64,000 bases of DNA from Rebecca billardiae RCC1528 (lineage: Eukaryota > Haptophyta): positions 2,294,001 through 2,358,000 of the forward strand of contig OZ251232.1 of assembly GCA_965240325.2 (NCBI GenBank). The letters are read 5' to 3'. The position numbers and the translations under genes were made by a program. Within the stretch, counting starts at the first letter, position 1. Every line of letters starts with the position of its first letter. The notes beneath the pieces are model-generated. The model had not been told where the DNA came from. It saw only the letters and a list, made by a program, of their open reading frames with translations, and did not search any database. This document shows positions 8,825 to 21,540 of this stretch, in pieces.

Positions 8825-11619
8825 TGGTGGAGTGGCGGGTGTGAGGGCTCGAGCGAGGAGGACGGCGAGGAGGAGCAGGCGTCGGTGCGCCCCGGGCCGC
8901 ACCGCACGCCGCACGCCGCGCGCGCCCGCGGCGGCGGCGGCGGCGCTCTCAGGCCGACCGGCCATCTCAGACCGGCGCGCAGCACTCGCGCTTTTGGGCT
9001 GAACTATGCGGAGGCGTACGAGGAGGAGGCCGAGGAGGCGCGCGGCGCAGACGCCGACGTCGAGTCGGGCGAGTCCGGGCCCGACGACGGCGGCGACGAC
9101 GACGACGACGACGAGGAGGAGGACTGGGCGGAGGCGCGCGCGCGCGCGGCGCGGCAGCGCCTTGCTCGGCCGGCGCCGGCGCGCGCGGCGTCGGCCTCGC
9201 CATCGGCGTGGGCGGTGGAGCGTCTGCTCGCGTGGCGCTACGCCCCCGCCGCCTCGCGCGCCGACGCGCCCGCCGACGCGCCGCCACCCGCGCTCGAGCT
9301 CTGCGTCAAGTGGCGCGGCCGCGCGCACGCGCACTGTAGCTGGCTTCCCGAGGCGGCGGTGCGGAGCGCGGTCTCCGACGGGCAGCGCTTCGCGATGCTG
9401 CTGCGGCGCGTGCGCGCGGAGTGGGCGGAGCCGTGCGCGGCGGGCGCGCCGCTCGCGTCGGTGCTGCCCGAGCCGGGCGTGCTGCGGCCGGAGCGCATCC
9501 TCGCCGAGCGCCCGGCGCAGGGCGGCGGCGGCGGCGCGCCGCCCGGCGGCGCGCCGCCCGGCGGCGCGCATCAGGCGCAGCGCGGCGCGGCTCGCGCGGC
9601 CGCGGCGGACGACGAGGGACCGCCGGCCGAGCTGGCGCGGAGCGAGGTGCTCGTGCAGTGGGGCGGCGGGCTTGGCCCGGCGGGCGCGACGTGGGAGCCC
9701 GCCTCCGCGCTGCGCGCCCACCCCGCCGAGTGGGCGCGCTGGCGGCGCGCGCGCGCCACCGCCGTGCCCGCGCGCTTACACCACGCGCGGCCGCCGCGCC
9801 CGTGCGCGGAGCTCGTCGACGGCCACGTGTTCGGCGGCGGGCGCGTGCTCCGGCCGTACCAGACGGTGGGCGCGAACTGGCTGCTGCGGTGCTGGGCGGA
9901 GGGGCAGGGCTCGCTCCTCGCCGACGAGATGGGCCTGGGTAAGACCGCACAGACCGCCGCTGCGCTGTGGGCGGCGCGGCGCGCGGCGGCGCGCGCGGCC
10001 GGCGGCGCGGCGCGCGCGGCCGGCGGCGTCGACGCGCACGGCGGCGCGGGCTTTGGGCCGTGCCTCGTGCTCGCACCGCTCTCGACCGTGCCGCACTGGG
10101 TGCGCGAGGTGGAGGGCATGACGGGGCTCACGGCGCTCGCGCTGCACGGCGGCGCCGCCGACCGTGCCGCGCTGCTCGCGCATGCGTTTTGGCATCCCGA
10201 CAGATCGAGACTCCGATTCGACGTGCTCGTGACGACGGCGGAGGGGCTGAGCTCTTGCTGGGCCGAGCTGCGCGGCGTGCGCTGGGCGTGGGCGGTCGCG
10301 GACGAGGCGCACCGGCTCAAGAACCGCCACTCGCGCGCGGCCACGCTCTTCGGCGCGCTCGGCGCCGCGCATGTCGTGCTCCTAACTGGAACGCCGGTTC
10401 AAAACTCGACGTCAGAATTGCATGCACTGCTCAGCCTGCTGCCCGCGCCCGCCGCCGCCGGCGCTGCGGAGCCCGCGCCCGCCGCCGCCGCCGCCGCCGC
10501 CGCCACGCTGCGCCCGCCGCCCTCGCCGCCGGTCGCGCGCGCGGACGGCGAGGGCGGCGGCGAGGGCGGCGTCGGCGACGGCGGCGCGGGCGGCGTCGGC
10601 GACGGCGGCAGCGGCGGTGCGGGCGACGGCGGCAGCGGCGGTGCGGGCGACGGCGGCAGCGGCGGTGCGGGCGAGGGCGGCAGCGGCGGTGCGGGCGAGG
10701 GCGGCAGCGGCAGTGCGGGCGAGGGCGGCAGCGGCGGTGCGGGCGAGGGCGGCAGCGGCGGTGCGGGCGAGGGCGGCAGCGGCGGTGCGGGCGAGGGCGG
10801 CAGCGGCGGTGCGGGCGAGGGCGGGTGTGCGGGGCGGCTGCCGTCGCGCGACGACTTTGAGGCGGCGTACGGCGGCGAGGCGTGGCGCGCGCCGCCCGCC
10901 GCCGCGCGGCTCCGCGCGCTGCTCGGCCGCTGCATGCTCCGCCGCACCAAGGCAGACGTTGGCGGCGCGTGCGGCGAGTTGCCGTTGCCGCCACGTTCTG
11001 AGAACGTGCTTTGGGTAGAGCTCACGCCCGCACAGCGGCTGTGGTACAGAGCGATCCTGGACCGCTCGCTCGAGCTGCTCAGCCTCGCGGAGCAGCGCCG
11101 AGCGCCGCTCGGCGGCGCCGACCCGGCCGCCGCGGGCCGCGGCGCGCGCCCGCGGTGCGACGAGCTGCGTGCGTCGCTGCCGCGCGGCGCGCCGCTCGCG
11201 TGCCTCAGCAACGTGTGCATGCAGCTGCGGAAGCTGTGCAACCACCAGCGGCTCGTGGACGGGCGGTACGCGCTCGGCGCGACGCAGCACCACGCGGAGG
11301 TGGAGGCGGAGGCAGAGGCGGCGCGGCGTGGCGCGGCGCTCGCGCCGTGCGCCGCCGGCGCCGGAGGCGGCGGCGGCGGCGGCGCGTCCGCGCCGCGGCA
11401 GCCGGGGTCACCGGCGTCCGCCGCGCGCGCCGCTGAGCTGCGCGCGCTGGTGGGCGGCTCGGGCAAGCTGCTGCTGCTGCACGCGCTGCTCCCCCGGCTG
11501 CACGCCGGTGGCCACGCCGTGCTCCTCTTCTCCCAGTTCACGCGCACGCTCGACCTGCTCGAGGACTACCTCGAGCTCGCGGGCTGCCGGCGAGGCGCGG
11601 ACGCGGACGCGGGCGCGGA

Positions 11620-11657
<38 letters not shown>

Positions 11658-14600
11658 AGGGCGAGGGCGAGGGCGAGGGCGAGGGCGCGGCTGGGGGCCC
11701 CGCCGGCCCTCCGCTCGGCCTGTACGAGAGGCTCGACGGCTGCACCGCCGCGCCGCAGCGGCAGGCGGCCATCGATCGGTTCCAGCGCACCGGCCTGCGG
11801 CGCCAGGGCACCGGACCCGAGCAGGACGGCGCTGGACCGGCGTGTGGTCATGGCGACGGGCGGCGGGCGGGCGGGCGCGGGCGCTCGTGGCTCTTCCTCC
11901 TCTCGACACGGGCGGGCGGCGTGGGCATCAACCTGACCGCGGCCGATACCGTGATCCTCTTCGATTCGGATTGGAACCCTCAGAACGACCTGCAGGGCAT
12001 GGCGCGCTGCCACCGCATCGGGCAGACGCGCCCAGTGCACGTGTACCGCCTGCTCACCGCGCGCTCGTACGAGGCGACGCTGTGGCAGCGCGCGGCGGGG
12101 AAGCTCGAGCTCGACCGCACGCTGCTCGGCGGCGGCGCGGGCGGCGCGCCCGAGCCGGCCGAGGCGGCGGCGCGCGCCGCGCCCGCGCCGCCAAGCGCCG
12201 CCGAGTTGAGCCGCCTGCTGAGGCACAGCGCTGCGCTTGCGCTCGGCGGCGGCGGCGGCGCCGCCGACGGCGCGGCCGCCGCGCCCGGCGCCGCGCTGTG
12301 CACCGAGGCCGACCTCGACGAGCTGCTCGCGCGCCGCGCGCACGAGACGCACCCTCAGCTGCCCCCTAACCCTAACCCTAACCCTAACCCTAACCCTAAC
12401 CCTAACCCTCAGCTGCCCGCGGCCGCGGGCGGCGCGGGCTTGGTCGAGGGTGGCGGCGGCGCGGCCACCTCGCCGCGCTGCCGCGCGCCGTCGGCGCCGC
12501 TCGAACCGGCGGCGGCGCCGGCGGCGTGCGCCGCGCTCGCCGAGCTGGACATCGACGACCCGGACTTTTGGGAGAAGCTGCTGCCGGACTCGGCCGCGCG
12601 CGGCGCCGCGGCGGCGGCCGCCGCGGGCGGCGCCGGCGCCGCCGACGCGGGCCCGCGCCGCAAGCGCCGCGCCGCCATCGCCGCCGTCGCCGCGGCGCGC
12701 AAGCGCGCGCGTCTCGAGCTCGGCGGCGGGCACGCGGGCGCGGGCGTGGACGCGGACGGCGAGCCCTCGAGCGCAGCCGCCGCGAGCTCCGACGAGGAGG
12801 CGGCGGAGGCGCCGGCGCCAGAGGCGGAGGCGGAGGCCAAGCCTTCCGCCGCGGGTCGCTTGGCGCGCGGCGCGCGCCCGCCGCCGCCGCGCGCGCCCGC
12901 CGCCGCCACGCCCAAGCCGCCCACCAAGCGCGCGCGCCGGCGCGGCGAGTGCGGCGGCGGCACGAGCTGGCCGCCGCCCTCGACGCCGCCGCTCTCGCAC
13001 GCGCCGAACCCGCCGCCCACCCGGACCGCCCGGACTCCGCAGCCGCCGCGCCCGTCGCCGCCACCGCAGCGCTGCGCCGCCGCGGGGCGCGACGGCACGG
13101 CGCTGGTTAGGGTCGGGGTGGGCGGCGGCGTCGGCCCGGGCGGCGGCCAGCTCGTGCCGCCGCCGCCACCGCCGCCACCGCACCGCCACACGTACACCGC
13201 CGCGGAGCTCGAGCGGACGCTGCTGGCGACGCTGGCCGGCCATCACGCGCCGCGGGCGGCGCGCGGCGCGGCGGCAGAGGCGCGCGGTGCGGCACCGCCG
13301 CAGCAGCCGCCGCCGCAGCAGCCGCCGCAGCAGCAGCAGCAGCAGCAGCGCGCGGGGCCGAGCGCGGCCGAGCCGCGGCACGGCGCGCGCGCGACGCTGG
13401 CGCTCGCGCAGGCGCTGCGCCAGGCAACGTTGCACGCCGCCGGCCACGGTGTGCCCCCGCCCGGCGCGGCGGCGGCCGGCGCGCTCGCGGACGGCGCGGC
13501 CGCGGCGGCGGCCGCTGGCGCGCCGGGCGGCGGCTGCGGCGCCGCCGCCGCCGCCTCGGCCGCCGCCGCGGCGCAGCACTGGCACCGCTTCTGGAACGCG
13601 CCGGTGCACGAGCCCGCGGCGGGCGGCGAGGGCGGCGCCGCCCGGCCGTGCGCGCCGCGCGCGGGTGCGCTGTGCGCCGCGCAGTGGCGCGTTTGGCTGC
13701 CGCGCACGGCGGCAGAGGCGGCGGAGGCGGCGGCGGCGTGGGCGGCGGCGGAGGCGGCGGCCGGCGCGGCCGCGGGCGGGCGCGGGCGCGGCACGGCGCT
13801 CGCGCAGCGCGTGCGCGCGCACGCCGCGCCGTGGGCGGGCTCCTTGCTCGAGCTCGCCACCGCTGGCCGGCTGTGCGACGGCGTGGGCGCGGCCGCGCTC
13901 GCGCGCGCGGCCGCGGCCGAGGCGGCGCGCGCGCCCGCGCGCGCGGGCGCGCGCGACGCGGCCGCGGCCGCGCGCGCGGCGCGCGCGCGCGTCGCCACGC
14001 CCGACGCGAGCCGCTGGCTGAGCCCGGCGGAGCTGCTGCGCACCGCGGCGGCGCTCGGCGCCTCTCGCGCCTGCCGTGACGCGCCGCCGCCCGCGTGCTC
14101 GCCCTCCGCGCCTCAGCCGTGGGGCGCGGCTCACGACGCACTGTGTCTGTGCGCGGCCGCGGCGCACGGCCGCGCCGCGCCCGCCGGCGCTTGCGTCGGC
14201 TGGCGCGGCCTGGCGCGCGCGCTCGCGCTGCTGCGCGCCGAGGCGACGGCCACGAGCACCGAGCAGCGCGCCGCGCCGCCGACGGCGCCGCCGCCGAGCG
14301 CGCTCGACGAGGACGAGGACGAGCCGGGCTGGCTCAGCGGCGCGGAACACGACGCCGAAGCCGCGCCGCCCCCGGCCACCCGGACCACCCGGACTCCGCA
14401 GCCGCCGCGCGCCGCCGCCGCCGCGCGCGCCGGAGCACACGCGTGCGGCCGCGCGGCGGCGGCACTCGCCGCCTCCGCGCCGTGCGCGCAGCAGCGGCAG
14501 CAGCAGGGGCAGCAGGGGCAGCATGGGTTTGCTCGACGCGCCGTGTGCCGGCGGCAGGCGGCGCTGCTGCGGGTGCGCCGCCGCCCGCACCGAGCCCACT

Positions 14601-14935
14601 GCGCGCGCCGCTGCCCGCGCCGCGCGCACGCCGCGCCGCGTCGATCACTCACGCCGCGCGCGCCGCCCGCACCTTGCCCCGCGCTCCGTGCCGTCGCGCG
14701 CTCGTGCCGACAGGCGCTGAGCGTCTGGGCGCACGGCGCGGCCGCGGGCGCACCCGTCGGCGGCCGCGCGCGGGCTGCGCCACCCTCGCCGCGCGCGCGG
14801 CGCGGCGCGGCAGGCGCACCAGCGGCAGGCGCACCGGCAGGCCCACCAGCGGGCCCACCGGCGGGCCCACCGCGGCAGGCCCACCAGCGGGCCCGCCGCG
14901 CAGCCGCCCTACTCAGTCTGACGTCGACTGTTTAG
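8063..14935 (+). CDS. CHD-type chromatin remodelling ATPase
   Basis: Nuclear SNF2-family ATPase that slides or evicts nucleosomes; about 2290 residues if unspliced. In order: an acidic, disordered N-terminus; two chromodomain-like segments (about 382-450, with [15 protein letters not shown], and about 480-555); SNF2 lobe 1 with [11 protein letters not shown] (about 620), [10 protein letters not shown] (about 745) and LLTGTPVQN; a Gly/Ser/Glu repeat insert; RRTKADV and [10 protein letters not shown]; lobe 2 with [57 protein letters not shown] and [18 protein letters not shown]. After the motor comes the CHD-like phrase [13 protein letters not shown] (about 1494), then long Ala/Pro/Gln-rich regions. 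An in-frame intron is likely at 14573-14713: GTGCGCC donor, CTCAC, CAG acceptor, 141 nt. The frame upstream of 8063 is open but lacks protein character. The extreme C-terminus is uncertain. Confidence 0.85.
10546..10830 (+). repeat. 24-bp coding minisatellite in CHD gene
   Basis: About ten imperfect tandem copies of a 24-bp unit encode GEGGSGGA-type octapeptides. The array lies between TGTPVQN and RRTKADV, at the join of the two ATPase lobes. Units differ mostly by GAC versus GAG, consistent with slippage or unequal exchange while the frame is kept. Confidence 0.85.
12364..12405 (+). repeat. Interstitial telomere-like repeat, (CCCTAA)7
   Basis: Seven perfect CCCTAA units (TTAGGG on the other strand) encode an Asn-Pro repeat within the CHD reading frame. 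A 14-bp direct repeat, ACCCTCAGCTGCCC, flanks them at 12351-12364 and 12405-12418. The 54-bp step from one flank to the other is a multiple of three. Confidence 0.9.
12951..13166. repeat. 29-bp perfect inverted repeat in CHD coding sequence
   Basis: 12951-12979 is the exact reverse complement of 13138-13166; the core contains GGCACGAGCTGGCC. The 158-nt spacer carries a 35-nt stretch (13017-13051) that recurs with one mismatch, and in the same frame, at 14376-14410. It could be a small TIR insertion tolerated in a disordered region, or an RNA hairpin. Confidence 0.7.
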
Positions 14936-16286
<1,351 letters not shown>

Positions 16287-16386
16287 GTCATCGTCGCGTC
16301 ATCGTCATCGTCAGCATCGCGATCATCGCATCGTTATCAGCGCATATCAGTGTCAAGTGGGCAGCAGCGGGATCGTCGTCTGGCGG

Positions 16387-19230
16387 TCAGCGGAACTTGA
16401 GACAGCCGCCGTCGAGAGGGCCAGCGACGCGCCACGGCGGGTGCGCGGGCGAGGCGGGCCCGCTGCCACCGCCCGCCGCCGCCGCGCGCCTCCCGCCGCT
16501 GCTGCCGGCGCGCGCGGGCGAGGCGGCGGGCGAGGCGCCCGCGACGGGCGAGCGCGCGCGCGCGCGCCCCGTGCAGCTGGCGCAGCGGCAGCCGCCGGCG
16601 CAACTGCTGGCTGTGGTGGAGGCGGCGGCGGCGGTGGCGCCGCGCGCCGCGGCGCTCGTCGGCGTGCGCGTCGCGCGGCCGCGCCCAGCGCGGCCCGGCG
16701 CGTGCTGCCGCTCCCCGCGCGCGTCCGCCGCCGCCAGGTCGAGCGCCAGTGCCGTCAGCTGCCGCTCGGTGGCCGCGCCGCGCGCGGTGGCGCGCGCGAG
16801 CGCGCCCGCCGAGCGGCGGGCGAGCGTCGCGCTCGCTTCGTGCTTGCGCTTGTAAGCGCGGAGCTGCTCGGCCTCGGCGCGCGCGGCGTCGAGCTGCGCC
16901 TCGAGCTCGCGCACGCGCCTGCGCAGGTGCCGCGCCTGCAGCAGCGCCGCCGCGCCCGCCGCCGCCCCCGCCGCCGCGTCGGCCGGCGCGGCGCGCGCCG
17001 CCGCGCCGCGCGCCGGCTCGGCGCCGCGCGCCGGCGGCGAGCGCGGCCGCGTGTCGCGGCCGGCGCGGCGCGCGGAGGAGGGCGAGAGCGCGCGCGGCGA
17101 GCGCGCGCTGCCCGGCGCGCGCGCGCTCTGCGCCGTCGGCTCCGCGCCCGCGCCACCCTCGACCGCCGCCGCGCCCGCCGACCCGTCCGCCTCGGCGCGC
17201 GCGGCGCGCGCCTCGGCCGCGCGCGCGCGCCGCTCCGCCGCCGCCGCGCTCTCGCGCGCGTCGCGCGCCGCGCCGTCCGCCGCTTGCATGTGCTCCTCGT
17301 AGGTGGCGAAGACCTGGCGCAGCGCGCCGCCCTCGGGGCTCGCGCGCGTCGCCTCGCCCAGCGCGCGCTCCAGCGCGGACGCGCGCGCGCGCTCCCGGTG
17401 CGCCGCGAGCCGAGAGTCAGCCAGGCTCAATTCCAGCGCCGCCGCCGCCTCGGCGCGCGCCGCGCGCTCAGCCTCGAGCGCGGCCGCGGCACGCGCGCGC
17501 TGGGCCTCGACTGTGCTCAGGAGCTTGAGCACGGAGCGGTAGTTGCTCGGCGAGGGCGCGCGCGCGCCCGCCTCGCCCACGCCGCCGCCGCCCTCGCCCT
17601 CCGCATCCGCCGAGCCCTCGCCGCCCGCCTCGCGCGGCGGCGGCGCCGTCGGCGGCGGCAGCGTCGGCGGCGCGGCCGCGCCCAGCGCCAGACCTAAACC
17701 GTGCACCGCCGCGGTGCGCTCGGCGTAAGGGGAGCGCATGTCCGGTGGGCGGGGCGCGTCCGCCTGCGCACTGCCCGCGCTGCGCGGCTCGTCCGCGCCG
17801 CCGGCGGGGCGCACGCCGCGCGCGCCGCCGTCCGCGCGGCCGCCGCCGCCGTCCGCGCGCGCGCCGCCGCCGCCGTCCGCGCGGCCGCCGCCGCCGTCCG
17901 CGCGGCCGCCGCCGCCTCTGAGCTGAACGAAGCCAGATGGCGGCGGCGGCGGCAGCGGCACGGCCTCGGGGTTGAGCTCGTACTCGCTGCCCTCGCCATC
18001 GGACGGCTCCTCCTCCGCGCCCGCCTCCAACGCCCACGCCTCGTGCGCGCGCGCGCGCGCGCCGGCGCCGCCGGCCGCGGCGCCGCGCCGGCCAACTCTG
18101 TGACTGGCTTCGTAACCGCCGCCGCCGTAACCGCCGCCGCCGTAACCGCCGCCGCCGCCGCTTGCGCCGCGTGCGCCGCGTGCGTGGGCGTGGCCGTCCC
18201 CGGGCCCTCGGGCGTGCGGCTCGTGGCCCTGCGACTCCCACTCCGCGCGTAGCCAATCCTCCGCCTCCGCCTCCGCCTCGCCTGCGGCCACGAGCGCAGC
18301 GGCGGCGGCGTCGGCGTCGGCGTCAGCGTCGGCGTCGGCGTCGGCGTCGGCGGCGTCGGATGTCGACGGCTCCCGCGCGTAGCCCTCCCGTGTGCCGCCG
18401 CCGCGCGTGCGCGCGGCGCGGCGCGAGCGCAGCTGCGAGCGGACCCAGGCGACGCCGGCCTCGACCTCCGGATGCTGCTGCTCTGCCTCCGCCTCGGCCG
18501 CCGCACGCGCGTCCGGCGGCGGGCTGCCGCGCGCGCGCTGCGCGGCGGCGTGCTGAGCACCCTCGCCCGTGGCGCGCGGCAGCGCGGGCGGCGCGCCGCC
18601 GCCGCCGCCGCCGCCGCCGCGCTCGGCGGCACGCACCGCCTCGCGCCGCGCGCCCGGCCCACCGCCGCCGGCGGCGCCGAGCATCGCCTCGAAGCGCTCG
18701 GACAGCTCGCTCAGCTCAGCCGCGCTGCCGCCCGGCGCAGAGTCCGGGCGCGGCGCAGAGTGCGGTGGCGGCGGCGGCGCGGCGGGCGCGGCGGGCGCGC
18801 GCCGCGCGGGCGGCGGCGCCGCGCGCCGCGCGCCGGCGCCGCGCCCGCCGCCACCCAGCGTGCGCTCGTCATGCTGCGAGCCGCCGCCGCCGCGCTCCTC
18901 GGCGCGAGCGCTGTCGTCGTAGTCATCGGCATCGTCGTCGTACGCGCCGCCTCCTCGCTCCTCGCCGCCGTCATCGCCGCCGCCGCCGCCCGCCGCTGCG
19001 CGCGCGCGCTGCGGCTGCGGCTGCGGCTGCGGAGGTGGGAACAGCGCGGGCGCGCGTCCGTGCGATGGCGGCGGCCGCGCGCCGCGCTGCGAAGGCGGCA
19101 GGTCCGCCGCGCCGCGCAGCGTCTCGGACTCCCACAGCCGGAGCTCGAGGGCGGCCGCCGCCGCCGCGTCGTCCGCGGCCGCCGCATCGGCGGCCGCCTC
19201 AGCCGCCGCCGCCGCGCGCACACCGCCACG

Positions 19231-19265
<35 letters not shown>

Positions 19266-21358
19266 CCGCCGCCAGCGGCGCCAGGCGCCGGCCAGGGCTG
19301 CGGCTGCGGCTACGGCTGCGCGCGCCGCCCGCGCCCCACGACGCCTCCGCGCCGGCGGCGTCGGCGTCGGAGAGCCGGCCGCCGGCGGCGTACGAGCGGA
19401 CATACCCCGCGGGCGCGCCGCCGCCCGCCTCCTCCGCCGCCGCGTCGGCGGACGCGGACACGAAACCGCATGCGCCGCCCGGCGCGCGCGCGAGCAGCGT
19501 GGCTAGCGGCAGCAACGGCGGCGGCGGCGGCGCTCCGCGCGCGTCGCCGCGCGCTCGGCGCTCGAGCGCGCGCGCCGCGTCGGCGGAGAGCGCGCGCGCG
19601 CCGCGCACGCACGGCGTCGCGACGCCGAGCGCGCGCGCGCCCAGCCGCAGCGTCGCCGCCGCCTCGAGATGCACGCGCGCCGCGCTCAGCGGCGCATGCG
19701 ATTTCGTGTCGGCGTGTGCGTGCGCGCACAGGTGCGTCAATAGAAAAAGTTTCGAGTTTCGGCCGACCGCGTCGCCTATGAGCTGGGTCAGCCTGGCGGC
19801 GGCGAGGGCGGCGCGCGTGCGCGCGAGGGGCGGGGGGGGCGCACCCGATCAGAGCGCGCCCCAGCCGCACGCTTCCGCTTCCTCCGACGCACGCGCGCAT
19901 GCGCGCGCGACCGCGCGAGCGCGAGCGTGCGCGGCTGCGCGCACGCGCTGTCTCGCGCGCACGCCTGGCGCTGGCAGTGGCCCCCACCGCCGCGCCGAGG
20001 CGCGGCGGCGGGCACGCGGGGCGCGAGCGCGCGCACCTCGAGTCGCGCAGCGCGCCGATGTACCCGTCGTCGCGCGCGCGCTCCGCCTCGCGCGCGCCCG
20101 CGTCCGCGCGCGCGTCCGCGCCCGCGCGCGCCGCGCGCGCGAGCGCGTCTATCAGTCGACTGAATGCTAGCAGCGACTTATTCGCCACCTGCCGTTCATA
20201 GGCGGCCGCGGCGGCGGAGGGGCGGCCGGGCGAGCCGAGCACGCCGCCCACGCCACCCATCCCGCCGCCCGGCACGCCGAGGCTCGCGAACGCGCCCTCC
20301 CCCGCGCCGTCGCCCTCGGCGGCCGCTGCGCCAAAGCCGCCCGGGCGCGCGGCCGGCGCGGGCGCGGGCGCGCTCCCGATGAGGTCGACGGCAGTTAGCA
20401 CCGCCTCGGAGCGCGAGCCGCCGCCGCCGTCGAGGAGGTGCAGGCGGAAGACGGCGTGCGTGCGGTTGGGCAGCGCCGAGAGCGGCGGCACGCCGCCGCG
20501 CGCGTCGGCGCCCGCCCCGACGCCCGCCGCCGCCCAGTTGGCGGACGCGGCGCGCGCCGCCGCGAGCGCGCGCCGGAGCTCCGCGGCTGACCTCACTTCG
20601 ACGGCGCACGGCGCGGCGCGCGCGCCGCCGGGCGAGGCTGCGCGCGGCGGCGAGCGCGGCGGCGCGGCGTCGGGCGGGAGCAGCAGGTCGCGCACGCTCG
20701 CGTGGCCCACCTCGCACGCCGAGAGCCCCAGCGCGTAACGGCCGGGCGTGGGCGCATCGGCGATCCGCTCCAAAAGTGCATGGCCCAGCCTCGGGATGAG
20801 CCCGGCGTGCGTCGACGTGTCGTCGCCGCGGCCGTGGAGGGTGTACGTCTTGCCCGAGCCGGCCTGCCCCGCCGCGACGATCGTCACGTCGAACCCGCCC
20901 CACAGCCAGTCCAGCGCGTCCAGCCCGACCGCGGCGAAAAACGGCCCGTTGCCAACAGTGCCGCCAAACGCGCCGCCGGGCGAGACGCGATATCGCCGGT
21001 GCGCGCGCGCTTCGGGCACGTCCGCGGGCGCGCGCGGGTCGCTGCGCGCGGGTGGGATGCGCGCGCGTGAGGCCAAGCGCATCACGCCGGTGCGGCGGAC
21101 GCACGCGCGCACGGCGGGCCGAGGAGCCCGCCGGGGCGCGCGCCGCGCGCGCGCCTCGCGCCCACACGGCGAGCGCGCGAGCGCGCACCGCAGCAGAATG
21201 GCGTCGCCGGCGGCGGTGACGATGGGCGTGCGCAGCGGTGGGCCCGGGCGGATCCGTGCGCACACGGTGGCGGTCGCCACTCGCGCGTCGCCGCCGCCGA
21301 GCTCGTCGAGCTCGCGGCTCAGCTCGAGGAGCTCGGCGCGCGTGGGCGGCGCCACCAT
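16387..21358 (-). CDS. Divergent kinesin-like motor protein
   Basis: Microtubule motor-like protein, about 1526 residues. Exons 21189-21358, 20037-21041 and 16387-19792 join in frame (introns 147 and 244 nt). The motor domain is N-terminal: P-loop [14 protein letters not shown] (about 115), switch I-like [11 protein letters not shown] (about 247), switch II-like TAVDLIGS (about 277), [15 protein letters not shown], and across intron 2 [18 protein letters not shown], the counterpart of RDSKLTRLL. Switch I lacks the usual SSRSH serines, and switch II reads DLIGSA rather than DLAGSE, so the subfamily is unclear and ATPase activity may be altered. A long Ala/Gly/Pro/Asp-rich low-complexity region follows, then two predicted coiled coils (about 1140-1270 and 1320-1410). 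The last 100 residues are low-complexity and their frame is less certain. Head to head with GST. Confidence 0.8.
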
Positions 21359-21540
21359 GGCGTCGCTCCTTTTGAAATCGGGCCGTTCGCGGCACGGTTG
21401 CCGGCCTTTTTTCGAATCTTCAATTCTTTATCGCGGCTCTTTTTCGAGTTTTCGCTGGCGGGGCCCGCCCCCGGACTCTTTTAGTGACTCCAGTACTCCA
21501 CCCGCTGTGCATCCCGCTCGAGCCACTGTCAGCAATCAGC
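21359..21540. promoter_or_regulatory. Bidirectional promoter region
   Basis: 182 bp between the kinesin (-) and GST (+) start codons, with T-runs (CCTTTTTTCGAATC, CTTTTTCGAG) that stand out against the GC-rich genes. No TATA box is seen. Confidence 0.5.

Noticed and set aside
11408-14629. 1073-residue minus-strand frame opposite the CHD gene
   Set aside because: Arg/Ala-rich shadow of the true plus-strand gene, whose helicase motifs are unmistakable.
18162-19781. 539-residue plus-strand frame opposite the kinesin tail
   Set aside because: Almost pure Arg/Pro/Ala composition, the typical antisense of an Ala/Gly/Asp-rich coding region.
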